Of a stretch of 64,000 bases of DNA, positions 35,601 to 44,187 are shown in pieces. The stretch covers positions 185,896 through 249,895 of the forward strand of contig NZ_AP025319.1 of the NCBI RefSeq assembly GCF_036492835.1, read 5' to 3'. Under the pieces are notes generated by a model. The model was not told the DNA's origin, ran no database searches, and saw only the letters and a program-made list of their open reading frames with translations. The translations under genes were made by a program, and so were the position numbers. The DNA comes from Fulvitalea axinellae (GTDB lineage Bacteria; Bacteroidota; Bacteroidia; Cytophagales; Cyclobacteriaceae). Position 1 is the first letter of the stretch. Each line of letters opens with the position of its first letter.

Positions 35601-35802
35601 CAGCTATGACTTCGGCGTGAAAAACCGCTTTATCCGTAACCTTACGGGCTATTTGAGCGCCAATAACCTGATCACGTTCAGCGACTATCTGGGCGATTCT
35701 CCGGACATATCCTATAGCAATGACCTGAACACCAGAGGCGTGGATTACGGCCGTGTGCCACCGCTTACCTCCGTATTGTTGGGCGTAAAAATGGGAATCT
35801 AA
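32677..35802 (+). CDS. susC: SusC/RagA-type TonB-dependent outer-membrane transporter (second copy)
   Basis: The 1041-residue protein has a signal peptide cut near LPAQAQ, a carboxypeptidase-regulatory-like domain (VTGTVRDARGNAPLKGVVV), and a plug with NINIRDIEQVTFVKDGMASVYGSLASNGVILI. A barrel follows, ending LGVKMGI. That C-terminus is less aromatic than usual but the frame is complete. It is clearly diverged from the first SusC in this operon, so this is an old duplication or assembly of two systems rather than a recent copy. Like the first it has no STN domain. It should form an import complex with the SusD-like protein encoded 1 nt downstream. The 41-nt gap from the preceding FAS1 gene makes a shared transcript likely. 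Confidence 0.94.
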   Translation: MMKHTLLNIILLIATLGFLPAQAQDKVTGTVRDARGNAPLKGVVVNLLGSKGVSAFTAEDGSFEIPISTKQEVALDFAFADYRSRRVYLNGRSNVDVLLVPADIARGPEMLRTSAGVQAPSDYNGSAVTLTRQQIAQRGYSTLENALQGMVPGLYVATHSGVTGAGGSLDFRGVSTMAAGNRPLVVVDGVILETNLGGLSAVEGYAFNPLVNINIRDIEQVTFVKDGMASVYGSLASNGVILIHTADSDVKETRVDFTANFGAFMKPQKASVLDARGYRNLALEQMVDKGITQDQIEDRYPYMIELAEGADAFRFGNDTDWQDEVLTAGVLTNYSASIEGGDEVASYNFSVGYTNNDGAVENTGVEVFDLAMGARIRMLKGLLIRPKVSLSKIGAELMPESYTATVNPVLASRFKSPMMGIWKRSERGYSLPFYDEVSDFGMSNPVSLVANSVGNHDNFRLKAGISATQNIFSGLTADFDLMADLFNMKENAFIPETGSVPQFDGQARNTMKSAQRKHFSIIGQLGLNYNKTFGFRHRVNAKVGTRVRINDLEEEMAVDINSPSDQFVVIGRGDGSFRQLTPNNGKWNMLTFYGNAGYAYLDRYYLDVNMSVDGSSKFAAGERYAYFPSVQGAWRLSSEPFMAGLKALDDLRLRASYGRTGNGDIGFYSARFYYVGVPYLDYSGTVRGGVPNTGLKWETTDQLNIGLDLSLFDGFVKLGADVYQRKTNDLLTAENLTTFYGSELLLSNGGSVENSGFELSMDFDLIRGKDFGFGLGATFSKNTNEVTQLGKNALTSAEQGVHQVTAIPGGELITKVGGSINSFYGFQSSGVIPSVAEAERLNLKDRFGNPFRAGDIAFVDMNKDNVIDEKDKTEIGSPLPDFFGSVSARARYKKLRVDVLFDYVYGNEIYNHVRKGMESMDGYYNQSTAVERRWRKDGQQTDIPRASFGDPMGNGRFSDRWIEDGSFVRLKNVTISYDFGVKNRFIRNLTGYLSANNLITFSDYLGDSPDISYSNDLNTRGVDYGRVPPLTSVLLGVKMGI

Positions 35803-35803
35803 A

Positions 35804-37369
35804 ATGGCTGTCATGAAGAGAAAAAATCCAACGAAAATACGATTCGGAATCATGATCTGGGCATGGGCCGCGCTGTCGGTGGGCATGGCGTCCTGCTCAG
35901 ACTTTTTCGACCCTTCCCAAGACCTTATCCAGGAGCGGGAAGATCATTACAACTCTCTTGAGGACGTGCGCAGGGGCCTAACGGGCGCCTACGCCGGCCT
36001 TCAGAAAGTGGTGGACAACGTAGTGGTGATGGGCGGCCTGCGCGCCGACCTGATGACGGTAACCGGGAACTACGACCCGTTTTTGGAACAGGTGGAAAAT
36101 CATGGCATGAGCCCTGACAATCCGTACGCCAGCCCGAAATACTTTTACGATATTATCCTGAACTGCAATGATGTTTTGGAGAATATAGAGAAGAGTAAGG
36201 CCGACCCGAAAATGACTGACGAAGTGGCTGACGCTTACCGTGCGGAATTGAGGACTTTGCGGGCTTGGACTTACCTTCAGTTGGCTCAGACCTACAAAGA
36301 AGTTCCGGTAATAAAAGAGGCCTTGAACGGACACTTTGGCGATTACGAGCCGGAGCGCTATAACAAAGTGAAGATGCTCAACTGGCTGATCACGGAAATG
36401 GAGTGGATTTCCGAGCAGGAACAGCTTGATTGGAGAGAGTTCGATAATAAAAAAGTAGAGCTTTGGACTCCTTATGAGGTAGTCTTCATTAATCGAAAAG
36501 CCCTGTTGGGCGAGCTGTATTTGGCCTCCGGTAATTTCGAAAAAGCGGCCACCACTTTCTATGATTGTATAATCAACGACGGCGACGGCAAAGACGACCC
36601 TAAACTAAAGTGTTCATCGCTAACTGGTGGAATTTTTTGGGATGACACTTGGCAAAGAGTGGAAGACGGTACGGTAGGGATGGAGCACCTTTCGGTTATT
36701 CCTTTCGATAACAGAAAGCACCAGACCCACGGCCTGATGTCGCTGTTCTCTAACGCCACCCAGCACAAGTACTTGATTAAGCCGACAGAAGTAGCCGTAA
36801 ACAAATGGCAAGGACAGCGTGGGCATAATTTCAATTTCGATGTCTATAGGGGATTGAACAAGTCCTACGCCGTTGTCTCTGACGATACGCTGGTAAATAA
36901 GTATATGATCGGGAAGTCGATTTATGAAAGCGACGCCGTATATCCGATTTATCGCGCTGCCGATCTCCATTTGCTTTACGCCGAAGCCACCAACCGGGCC
37001 GGTAATCCGGCGGAGGCATTGGGAGTGATTAACACCCAACTGAAGGGCTCCCCAGAAACGGCCGGTATCCGTGGCCGTGTGTCCCTCAAAAGCGTGGAGA
37101 TGGACGATCTTCGCTTGCGTTATCCAAATGCCGGATCGGAGATGGAACTTGTGGAGATGGCTCTGTTGGAAGAGCGGGCTTTGGAGTTCGCCTTCGAAGG
37201 AAAGCGCTGGAACGATCTGGTTCGTTTTGCCGAAAGGGCGGGACGCCCGGCTTGGCTTGCCGACAGGATTGCGGCCAAATACGCAACCGACCCAAGCAAG
37301 CGGGAAGAAGCCAGGAAGATGCTGATGGACGTATCGAAATGGAAAATCGATATGCCTACGCTTAAGTGA
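35804..37369 (+). CDS. susD: SusD/RagB-type nutrient-binding lipoprotein (second copy)
   Basis: The 521-residue protein has a lipobox ending MASC and a SusD N-terminal region (FFDPSQDLIQEREDHYNSLEDVRRGLTGAYAGLQ). TPR-type helices and the C-terminal signature ALLEERALEFAFEGKRWNDLVRFAERAG follow. An in-frame ATG three codons in (35813, MKRKNPTK) is an equally good start. It sits 1 nt after the second SusC gene, the expected partner for an outer-membrane import complex. Compared with the first SusD it has extra residues in the middle but no missing part. A structured repeat element separates it from the next gene, and the operon may partly end there. Confidence 0.94.
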   Translation: MAVMKRKNPTKIRFGIMIWAWAALSVGMASCSDFFDPSQDLIQEREDHYNSLEDVRRGLTGAYAGLQKVVDNVVVMGGLRADLMTVTGNYDPFLEQVENHGMSPDNPYASPKYFYDIILNCNDVLENIEKSKADPKMTDEVADAYRAELRTLRAWTYLQLAQTYKEVPVIKEALNGHFGDYEPERYNKVKMLNWLITEMEWISEQEQLDWREFDNKKVELWTPYEVVFINRKALLGELYLASGNFEKAATTFYDCIINDGDGKDDPKLKCSSLTGGIFWDDTWQRVEDGTVGMEHLSVIPFDNRKHQTHGLMSLFSNATQHKYLIKPTEVAVNKWQGQRGHNFNFDVYRGLNKSYAVVSDDTLVNKYMIGKSIYESDAVYPIYRAADLHLLYAEATNRAGNPAEALGVINTQLKGSPETAGIRGRVSLKSVEMDDLRLRYPNAGSEMELVEMALLEERALEFAFEGKRWNDLVRFAERAGRPAWLADRIAAKYATDPSKREEARKMLMDVSKWKIDMPTLK

Positions 37370-37390
37370 GGCGCTAGGGATTAAGTTTTT

Positions 37391-37572
37391 GGTATTAGGT
37401 ATTTGGTCTTAAGTCTTAGGTATCTGGACTGTTGAAAACCGCATGTGGAGCCAGAGGCTCCAGCGCTATCAGAAACGAGCGAGACGCTCGCACCAGTTCT
37501 GGATGTCTTTTTTCCTGTCTTGAAATAGGAGTCGAACTTTTACTTAAGACCTAATACCAAATACTTAATACC
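37391..37572. repeat. Structured inverted-repeat element (MITE/REP-like)
   Basis: The left arm GGTATTAGGTATTTGGT...CTTAAGT (37391-37414) is repeated in reverse complement at 37542-37572, which carries 6 extra bases. Between the arms are two perfect hairpins with AGA loops: TGGAGCC/GGCTCCA (37446-37462) and CGAGCG/CGCTCG (37476-37490). It lies between a SusD gene and a lipoprotein gene and encodes nothing. It could be a non-autonomous mobile element or an RNA-structure element that tunes expression within the operon. Confidence 0.6.
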
Positions 37573-37662
37573 ATAAAGAATATTCATTATGAAAAGGGAA
37601 AACGCTTTGCCTTGAAAAGCGCAAGCGTTTTCCCTGATTTCGAAATCGAAATAATCCAAACG

Positions 37663-39189
37663 ATGAAAAAAATATTTCCCATACTCGTGGCATGCCTATG
37701 CGTGTTTGCATGGGCCTGCGAAGAAAATGACGGACCGGAAATCGTCGAAGAGGGATTTTTGGAGGTCCTGACACTGAATGCGGAAAACGTGACCGAAAGC
37801 CAGATCAAGCTCTCGGGCCAGGTGCTTTCGCTTAGCGGATCGGAGATCAAAAAGGTGGGTTTCGCTTATTGGGTACAGGGCAAGCTGAGTACCCGAAAAG
37901 TGGCCAGTGCCGAATACGACGCAGCGACAAAGACCTTTAGCGCCACCGTACAGGGGCTGAACTCTTATACCTCGTACTCGTTCAACGCCTTTGCCGAGGA
38001 CGAAATCACCGTAGAACGCGGAGATGTGCTCAGTACCAAAACCAAGGTGGCGCCCGGCGTTACCAAAGCCTCGGTAGAGACAATCGGGATTGAAGGGTTG
38101 TCATTCAACAAAGCGACGCTTAAAGGCAAATTGCTTACCGACGGCAACAGTACCCAGACCCAAGTGCTCTTTTATATCTGGGAGAGGGGAACGATAAACG
38201 AGGAAAAATCAATCAAAGCCGAACTTCAGGACGGTATGTTTACGGGAGACGCGCTGGCGTTAAGACCCGGAGCCCAATACGCTTACACTACCGTAGGCCT
38301 TAACGAACTGGGAGCCAACCCGGGCGATACGCTTTTCTTCAAAACCAACCAGATGGTATTTGTGGATATTGATGCCACGGGCGCCGGCGACGGTTCTTCT
38401 TGGGCTAACGCTTTCACCAGCATTAAAACGGCGATCAGTAAAGCGTCTTCAGGCGTGGAGCTTTGGATAGCCGAAGGTATTTATGTGGAAAAGGAAATCC
38501 CGGCCAAGAAGGGCTACGACCTCTACGGCGGATTCAACGGCACGGAAACAGAACGAGGCCAGAGAGATTGGGAGACAAATGTGACGACCATTGGTAGAAC
38601 CAAAGAAATGTATGACGCTAAGGAGCACCATGAGAATTTCCCAATCCTTACAAGTCAATATAAGCACCGTTTGGAGAAATCTATTTTTGACGGAATCACA
38701 TTTCAGTACGGCGATGGCGTGAGCCGGAATGCAGGAGGTGTAATTGTATGTAACCCGGGAAGCCCCAGCTTTAAGAACTGTATTTTCAAAAACAATACGG
38801 CTAAAACAGGTGGCGCTCTTTATCTGATGAATTCGAAATCCTATATCTACAATTGCAAATTCATAGAGAATACAGTGCCTCAGCACCAAGGAGGAGCAAT
38901 GCGGACATACATTAATGTCGACGGTTTGATTCTGGATGAGTGTGTGTTTGAGCGTAATACGGCTCCTAATAGTGAGGGAGGGGCGTTACATGTCACTCAG
39001 CCACTTACTATGCGTAACTGTATTCTAAAAGAAAATGAGGCTAGAACAGCCCCCGCTATACATGTGAACGGAGGCGGTTGCCCGCTCTTTATAGGCACCA
39101 ATATTATTGAAGGAAATATCTCCAAAAACAATCCCGGTGTACAGATTGACGGCGGAGGATCCAAAGGATGCTCCCCAGATGGTCAATAA
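37663..39189 (+). CDS. Lipoprotein with FN3-like domains and right-handed beta-helix
   Basis: I start at the ATG at 37663 (MKKIFPILVACLCVFAWAC), which gives a clear lipoprotein signal; frame upstream of it to 37612 lacks one. Two fibronectin/Ig-like units occupy about 25-245 (LTLNAENVTESQIKLSGQV, SFNKATLKGKLLTDGN). A parallel beta-helix follows from about 250, opening VDIDATGAGDGSSWANAFTSIKTAI, an entry motif of pectin-lyase-like folds, with repeated coils such as SPSFKNCIFKNNTAKTGGALYLM and GGALHVTQPLTMRNCILKEN. These coils resemble adhesin/Pmp-type repeats more than a catalytic lyase, and I see no lyase active-site triad. It is probably a surface glycan-binding or adhesive protein of the SusCD operon. 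Confidence 0.8.
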   Translation: MKKIFPILVACLCVFAWACEENDGPEIVEEGFLEVLTLNAENVTESQIKLSGQVLSLSGSEIKKVGFAYWVQGKLSTRKVASAEYDAATKTFSATVQGLNSYTSYSFNAFAEDEITVERGDVLSTKTKVAPGVTKASVETIGIEGLSFNKATLKGKLLTDGNSTQTQVLFYIWERGTINEEKSIKAELQDGMFTGDALALRPGAQYAYTTVGLNELGANPGDTLFFKTNQMVFVDIDATGAGDGSSWANAFTSIKTAISKASSGVELWIAEGIYVEKEIPAKKGYDLYGGFNGTETERGQRDWETNVTTIGRTKEMYDAKEHHENFPILTSQYKHRLEKSIFDGITFQYGDGVSRNAGGVIVCNPGSPSFKNCIFKNNTAKTGGALYLMNSKSYIYNCKFIENTVPQHQGGAMRTYINVDGLILDECVFERNTAPNSEGGALHVTQPLTMRNCILKENEARTAPAIHVNGGGCPLFIGTNIIEGNISKNNPGVQIDGGGSKGCSPDGQ

Positions 39190-39198
39190 ATAAACATT

Positions 39199-39219
39199 AG
39201 GCCAGCGTTGCGCTGGCCT
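39199..39219 (+). terminator. GC-rich hairpin between beta-helix and F5/8C genes
   Basis: AGGCCAGCG (39199-39207) and CGCTGGCCT (39211-39219) form a perfect 9-bp stem with a 3-nt loop. The following TCACC lacks a T run, so it may be an attenuator or transcript-stabilising stem rather than a full terminator. Confidence 0.5.
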
Positions 39220-39238
39220 TCACCTAAGAATTACAACA

Positions 39239-41155
39239 ATGAGAAAAATATACATACCGTGGGTTTTCGCGCTTGTGGCCTCGGTTCTTTTCACGGCCTG
39301 CGACGACAAGGAAACCCAATTTGACGCTCCCGGAGAAGATACCTTCGAGGCGTCGCCCCTGCATGTGATCAACAGCGTATCGCAGTATTGGGATACTGGA
39401 CTCTTTGGACCGAAAAACGGTTTCTTGGATTTTATCGATACCACCGATACGCAGTACCAGACGATATCGTACACGGCATTGGCCAATGTAGGTACTACTG
39501 GCAAAAACGTATGGAACGTTCTCTTTGATACCAAGGCAAATATGCCATACAGTAGCGCCGATGTGGATATGCTGAAGTATTTTAATCAGGATCGTGCTTT
39601 GGGTTTCTTCGCTATGGGAGAAGGTGAAAAGCTTGACAACCCTAACGCACTGACAAAGAACTTCGGATTCACATTTGAAAAAGGGCCGGTAGGGGCTTTG
39701 GAAGCCAGCGGACAGACATTGGTAGCCAACAATGACGGATTTTTCCTGAAGCTTGACCAGCCTGGCGATTGGAAAGTATTGGCTACGGCAAAAGGAAAGC
39801 CAGTAATAGCGCTTAAGGGCGAGGATCAGGGCAATCAGATATTGGCATGCGGAGTCGATATTTTCGGTAACCGAAATGCCGGGAACGTGGCTTTTTATAA
39901 GGCTTTGATGGAGGAAACAGCAAAGCAGTCAGTAGGTAATTTCGCTTCAAAAGGGTTGAATGCGGAAGGAGGAGTACCCGCTTATGAGGATGATAACGTT
40001 ACGATAATCGCCAATAAATATTGGAGCGATAAAGTAATGGATATCAAGGACCGCTTGACTCAGGCGGTATCCAAATCAAAGGAAATGAGTGGGTATCCAG
40101 ATATTACTGCTCCGCTCAGATTAAGAATTATAAACGGAGAGGGAACCTTTTTCTTCCATAAAGGAGAAGTGGTGTTGGGCCTCGGTACGGAACAATTTGA
40201 CGGAGACGAACTGGGTCTGACGGTAAGTCTTGGAGCTGTAGCGCATATGTGGCTGACCAAATTCAAAGAAAGAACTTTCCGTATGGAAGGTCCGGCTTTG
40301 TTAGCGGGCGTGAAGTTGGCAAATGAGATGGGACTTACGGGCGGGGAAGACCGTTTCCTGAAACCCCTGAAGGAGATGGGCAAGGCGCATCCCGATTATA
40401 ACAAACTGGACTATACCACTTTGAACGAGACTAACAAGGGCGATTTTTCCGTAGAGCTTTATGCGGGCAAGTTCCTTAATCTGTTTGATAAAATTGAGGC
40501 AGTGGACGCAGGGGATTCTTTCACTGAGTATGTGCGACTTCTGAGCCAAGAGCCTGCCGATTTTCCGTATATCAACGCCCATAACGATATGTGGATCTTG
40601 CTAGCCTCTTCAGGAGATGTTACCGCTGCAACGAGCATTATGGGAGATGAGGGTATAGCGTATGATAACGACAGGGTTAGTACTCCTCTTTCTTATAGTG
40701 CGGAGTTTGTTAATCCTTCGGAATTTGAGGCGACAGGAATAGCTCAACCGGGTTTCCCACTTAGTAGACTGTTTGATGGATCTTACAGTATCTGGCATAG
40801 CCCATGGGGAGGTGGTGCGCAACCGATGCCACACGATATAATCATTGACATGAAAGTAGCTAGAAAGATTGGGTTTGTTTTCTATTATCCACGACAAGGA
40901 GGCCCCAAAGATCATATAGCTGAAGCGCAATTTTTTGTTAGTGATGATGGAGAGAATTGGGAAGACCCTATTTCTGAGTTTGAATGGAAGATGCCACACA
41001 CGAATGGCCGTAAGAAGATTTATAGTCACCTTTTAAAGAAAGGAAGATACGTAAAAATGCGTATAAATGATTTTTGGAGAGATGGAGAGACAACTCAAGG
41101 AGATGGTGACTTTTCCGTAATTGCTGAACTCCAATTTTATGGTGTAGAGGAATAA
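39239..41155 (+). CDS. Surface lipoprotein with C-terminal F5/8C (discoidin-like) domain
   Basis: The 638-residue protein has a lipobox ending FTAC (cysteine about residue 21). The C-terminal 150 residues (SRLFDGSYSIWHSPWGGG..., FYYPRQGGPKDHIAEAQFFVSDDGENW, GRYVKMRINDF) are an F5/8 type C/CBM32-like domain that binds sugars or membranes. Upstream, the region near 90-230 (MLKYFNQDRALGFFAMGEG...) recalls the amidotransferase-like domain that precedes M60/enhancin-type peptidases. The following part (LGAVAHMWLTKFKERTFRMEGPALLAGVKLANEMG) sits where those enzymes carry HExxH, but no HExxH is present. If related, it is probably a non-catalytic binding protein. It is the last gene of the rightward operon and is followed by a terminator. 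The peptidase kinship is a weak inference; the lipoprotein and F5/8C calls are firm. Confidence 0.68.
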   Translation: MRKIYIPWVFALVASVLFTACDDKETQFDAPGEDTFEASPLHVINSVSQYWDTGLFGPKNGFLDFIDTTDTQYQTISYTALANVGTTGKNVWNVLFDTKANMPYSSADVDMLKYFNQDRALGFFAMGEGEKLDNPNALTKNFGFTFEKGPVGALEASGQTLVANNDGFFLKLDQPGDWKVLATAKGKPVIALKGEDQGNQILACGVDIFGNRNAGNVAFYKALMEETAKQSVGNFASKGLNAEGGVPAYEDDNVTIIANKYWSDKVMDIKDRLTQAVSKSKEMSGYPDITAPLRLRIINGEGTFFFHKGEVVLGLGTEQFDGDELGLTVSLGAVAHMWLTKFKERTFRMEGPALLAGVKLANEMGLTGGEDRFLKPLKEMGKAHPDYNKLDYTTLNETNKGDFSVELYAGKFLNLFDKIEAVDAGDSFTEYVRLLSQEPADFPYINAHNDMWILLASSGDVTAATSIMGDEGIAYDNDRVSTPLSYSAEFVNPSEFEATGIAQPGFPLSRLFDGSYSIWHSPWGGGAQPMPHDIIIDMKVARKIGFVFYYPRQGGPKDHIAEAQFFVSDDGENWEDPISEFEWKMPHTNGRKKIYSHLLKKGRYVKMRINDFWRDGETTQGDGDFSVIAELQFYGVEE

Positions 41156-41194
41156 TCGAATTAAAACAAATAAGCAATCGTAGGCGATTAGGGG

Positions 41195-41240
41195 CCGTAA
41201 AGACGGCCACGGTCTCGGGTAACACCGGGACCGTTTCACT
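41195..41240 (+). terminator. Terminator after the SusCD/FAS1 operon
   Basis: GGCCGT/ACGGCC forms a small stem at about 41193-41208. It is directly followed by ACGGTCTCGG (41209-41218) pairing with CCGGGACCGT (41225-41234, one G-U) and then T-rich sequence. It begins about 40 nt after the last operon stop codon. Confidence 0.7.
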
Positions 41241-41457
41241 GTTTGTTTTTTAATTTTTGGAATAGGAGGTGATTGATAGCGGGGGAAGGTTAAGCAATAC
41301 AATCAATTTTTTTAGGTTCTCTGGTTAATTCCGTAATGCAAAGCTATCGTTCAGAGTTTATCTTCATCAAATCTGGCACTGCCAACGGAAATGCGTATTA
41401 GATTTCCCCATTAGTGCGCTCGTTAAGACAAGGAAAAGGACTTGTTTGTGTATATAG

Positions 41458-41490
41458 TTTGGAAAAAATATACTTTTTTGACTATATTTG
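41458..41490 (+). promoter_or_regulatory. Bacteroidota-type promoter upstream of the thioredoxin-fold lipoprotein
   Basis: TTTG (41458-41461) and TATATTTG (41483-41490) are 21 bp apart, matching the Bacteroidota sigma-70 consensus TTTG / TAnnTTTG. Transcription would begin near 41497, leaving a leader of about 100 nt before the ATG at 41599. The remainder of the 41241-41598 gap is AT-rich and holds nothing else I can name. Confidence 0.65.
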
Positions 41491-41598
41491 AATCTCCTAC
41501 ATTGTTTTTTGTTCTTTATTGAGGTTTCCTTAATCACCTATTTTTAATCATTAAAGCTTGGGATAACTCCACCCAGAGCTTATTCAATACATATTGAT

Positions 41599-44187
41599 AT
41601 GAAAAGTCTATTGAGTATTTTTCTGTGCGCTTTGTTGTGCGCTACCGCTGGCTGTGCCCAAAAAAATGGCAAGAATTACAAGGTGATCAACTCTCCCGAG
41701 CAAAAGCGAAACGGAATGGCATTTACAGTATCTCAAGTCATAATTGATGATACATGTACCATTTTGGAACTTCGTGTAGCTTTGGGGGAAGAAAAAAAGT
41801 TAGAACATTACCTGAAAAAAACGTATTTGAATCCTCACGGAACAGAGCAAAAATTGAATTTTTATAAATACAAGCCTTTAAAAGTAACATCCCCTGAGAT
41901 TTATAAAAGAGTCTGTTTAGCATACTACCCTCACATTCCAGCCGGGACCGAGTTTATAACTCTTGCCCATAAAACTTCCCATACAAAAGCGCAAGATATC
42001 GATCTGCGTACCAAAGAGTATCCTAAGGGTTTTCCCGAAATATTAGCCGGAAAGTGGTACGCTACCGACACTGACGCCAATTTATCATTCTACTTCCTGC
42101 CAGAAAAGATCTTATATGATGGCGAGTTGTGGGACTATGGCAAAATAAAGAAAGGTCGGAAGTCCACAAAAGTATATCTAAAAGGTAGTGAAAGGAATAT
42201 AAAACTGTCGGTTAAAACAGACGACAAAAACCTCATAAGCATTGGAATAGACGATAAGGAATATCGAACCTATAACCGTTATCATTTTCCAAAAGTCACA
42301 AAAGAAGCGCCTTACGAGGTCAAGATACTGCCGAAAGCGGACACCGCCGTCTATGCGGGTTATATCAAAGGATATAAGCCTGGTCAGGGGCCTAAGAGTG
42401 GGATAATTCATCTAAATGATTTTCTTGGAGGGCTTACTTTGCCATATCGATTTAAAGTTAAGGAAGACGGCTCATTTCGGGTTAAACTGCCCATACACCA
42501 TCCGATCTCTGTATCGGTTAATATAGATTCACACTATTATTATCATGTTCTTTTTGAACCCGGTAAAACAACATTCCAACTTCTAGAAGGCGAGAGTATG
42601 GAGTTCATGGGGCCTACCGCCAGAATAAACAGAGAAATTCCACTATATAAATCGGTTACAAGACCTTTCGGATCCATAGACTACCACAGAGATTTCGCAA
42701 CGAAAGATCTTCTAGAGTTTACCGCTGAAGAATACAAACAATATTGTCTGAAACAAGAAAAAAAAGCGTTAGAGACACTACATATATTGACTTTGTTTCA
42801 TCAACTCAGTCCTAAAGCCCAACAAGTCCTGAAAGCCGGGATAAAATTCAATGCGCTGTATTGTATGCTTGAGGTGGAATCTTTCAGAGGAGATGTCCTA
42901 AGCGAATTCCGTGAACTTGACAAGAGCAAATACCCAGACTTGAAACCAGGAGACGATTACTATGATTTTTTGACAACCGATATACTGAATGACCTTGACG
43001 GCCTTCTGTCCGTAAATAGTGCTTACAGCATTTTCATAAATCGTTTGGCTCATTGTCGTTGGACAAAAAGCAAAGAGAACGGTATGACTCATGATTTCGC
43101 TAATGCACTCAGGATTCTGGAAAAGGTCGAAAAAACAGAGCGACTAAGCCCAATTGAAGCGGAACTGCTCCAATATGATAGGGAAAAAGGGGCTCCCTTC
43201 CGCGAATATGAGGTATTTAGCAGGAAGAATGAACAAGAGATTATAGACTTTAGTGTGCGTAACGAGAAGCTTGTTAAAGAATTTTGGAGTATAGACACCG
43301 GAACTTGTGCAAATGTAATTTCCGGTCCTTTGTTATTGGACTATGTATACCAACGAATCGAAAAGAAAAGTAATGCCGACAAGAAACTATTAAGACAGTT
43401 ATCCCCTAAACTTATAGAAAAAGAAAGGGAGTTTATTGATCGATTCGGATCAATGCTATCTAAGGTTTATGATAAATATCCGGTGGAAAGCAATCTACTA
43501 TTTAAGGAAATCGTCAAACTAAACACTTTGGACAGCCTTCGGGATCATCATTACAATGGTGAAACGAACTTGGCGTTCGATTTGATCAAACTGAACAACC
43601 TACTTTCTGTCGAAGACATAAATACGATTGGAGAAGGGGACAAAAGGATCGATTTGCTCAAAGAGCACTTAAACGTGCCTGTATTTCGGGAGTATCTTGA
43701 AATGTTTATTGCCGAACAATACAAGTATCATTTGCAAAGGGAAAAATCGGTTGCGAAAAAGAAGGCAGTCCACGACGCCGACACAATCTTGGCCGAAATG
43801 ATTCGCCCGCTCAAAGGAAAAGTGGTGCTTGTGGATTTTTGGAACACTTGGTGCGGGCCTTGCCTCGATATGCACCAAAAGCTCAAGCCCCTCAAAAAAG
43901 ATATGGAGGGCAAGGATGTGGAGTTTCTTTATATAGCGGACGTATCTTCACCGCTCAAGTCATGGAGGACCTTTGCCGATGGAATGAAGGGCAAACATCA
44001 CCGCGTCAGCAAAGAGGAGTGGCAGGCACTCAAAGCGAAATTCGGGATCTCCGGGATTCCACACCTTGCGCTTATAGGCAAGGACGGGCGGATTATAAAC
44101 CCTAAGATCGACTGGATTCATACGGTCAAAACTTGGAAAGGGTTTAAGGCAATGATTGATAAGGAGTTGGCAAATGAGCCTTTATGA
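41599..44187 (+). CDS. Large lipoprotein with C-terminal TlpA-like thioredoxin domain
   Basis: The 862-residue protein has a lipobox ending TAGC (cysteine about residue 19). The last 123 residues are a TlpA/ResA-type thioredoxin fold: GKVVLVDFWNTWCGPC with the redox pair C752/C755, and the cis-proline segment GISGIPHLALIGKDG. The preceding 740 residues contain a beta-rich first third and a long helical middle of no recognised family. TlpA-like proteins of Bacteroidota reduce disulfides in the periplasm. Here the very long N-terminal part is unusual compared with family members of 350-450 residues. The gene is monocistronic with its own consensus promoter. The thioredoxin activity is well supported; its client is unknown. 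Confidence 0.82.
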   Translation: MKSLLSIFLCALLCATAGCAQKNGKNYKVINSPEQKRNGMAFTVSQVIIDDTCTILELRVALGEEKKLEHYLKKTYLNPHGTEQKLNFYKYKPLKVTSPEIYKRVCLAYYPHIPAGTEFITLAHKTSHTKAQDIDLRTKEYPKGFPEILAGKWYATDTDANLSFYFLPEKILYDGELWDYGKIKKGRKSTKVYLKGSERNIKLSVKTDDKNLISIGIDDKEYRTYNRYHFPKVTKEAPYEVKILPKADTAVYAGYIKGYKPGQGPKSGIIHLNDFLGGLTLPYRFKVKEDGSFRVKLPIHHPISVSVNIDSHYYYHVLFEPGKTTFQLLEGESMEFMGPTARINREIPLYKSVTRPFGSIDYHRDFATKDLLEFTAEEYKQYCLKQEKKALETLHILTLFHQLSPKAQQVLKAGIKFNALYCMLEVESFRGDVLSEFRELDKSKYPDLKPGDDYYDFLTTDILNDLDGLLSVNSAYSIFINRLAHCRWTKSKENGMTHDFANALRILEKVEKTERLSPIEAELLQYDREKGAPFREYEVFSRKNEQEIIDFSVRNEKLVKEFWSIDTGTCANVISGPLLLDYVYQRIEKKSNADKKLLRQLSPKLIEKEREFIDRFGSMLSKVYDKYPVESNLLFKEIVKLNTLDSLRDHHYNGETNLAFDLIKLNNLLSVEDINTIGEGDKRIDLLKEHLNVPVFREYLEMFIAEQYKYHLQREKSVAKKKAVHDADTILAEMIRPLKGKVVLVDFWNTWCGPCLDMHQKLKPLKKDMEGKDVEFLYIADVSSPLKSWRTFADGMKGKHHRVSKEEWQALKAKFGISGIPHLALIGKDGRIINPKIDWIHTVKTWKGFKAMIDKELANEPL

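Noticed and set aside
37663-39189. Pectate lyase activity for the beta-helix lipoprotein
   Set aside because: The repeats are of the adhesin/Pmp-like GGALYL type and I could not find a lyase catalytic set.
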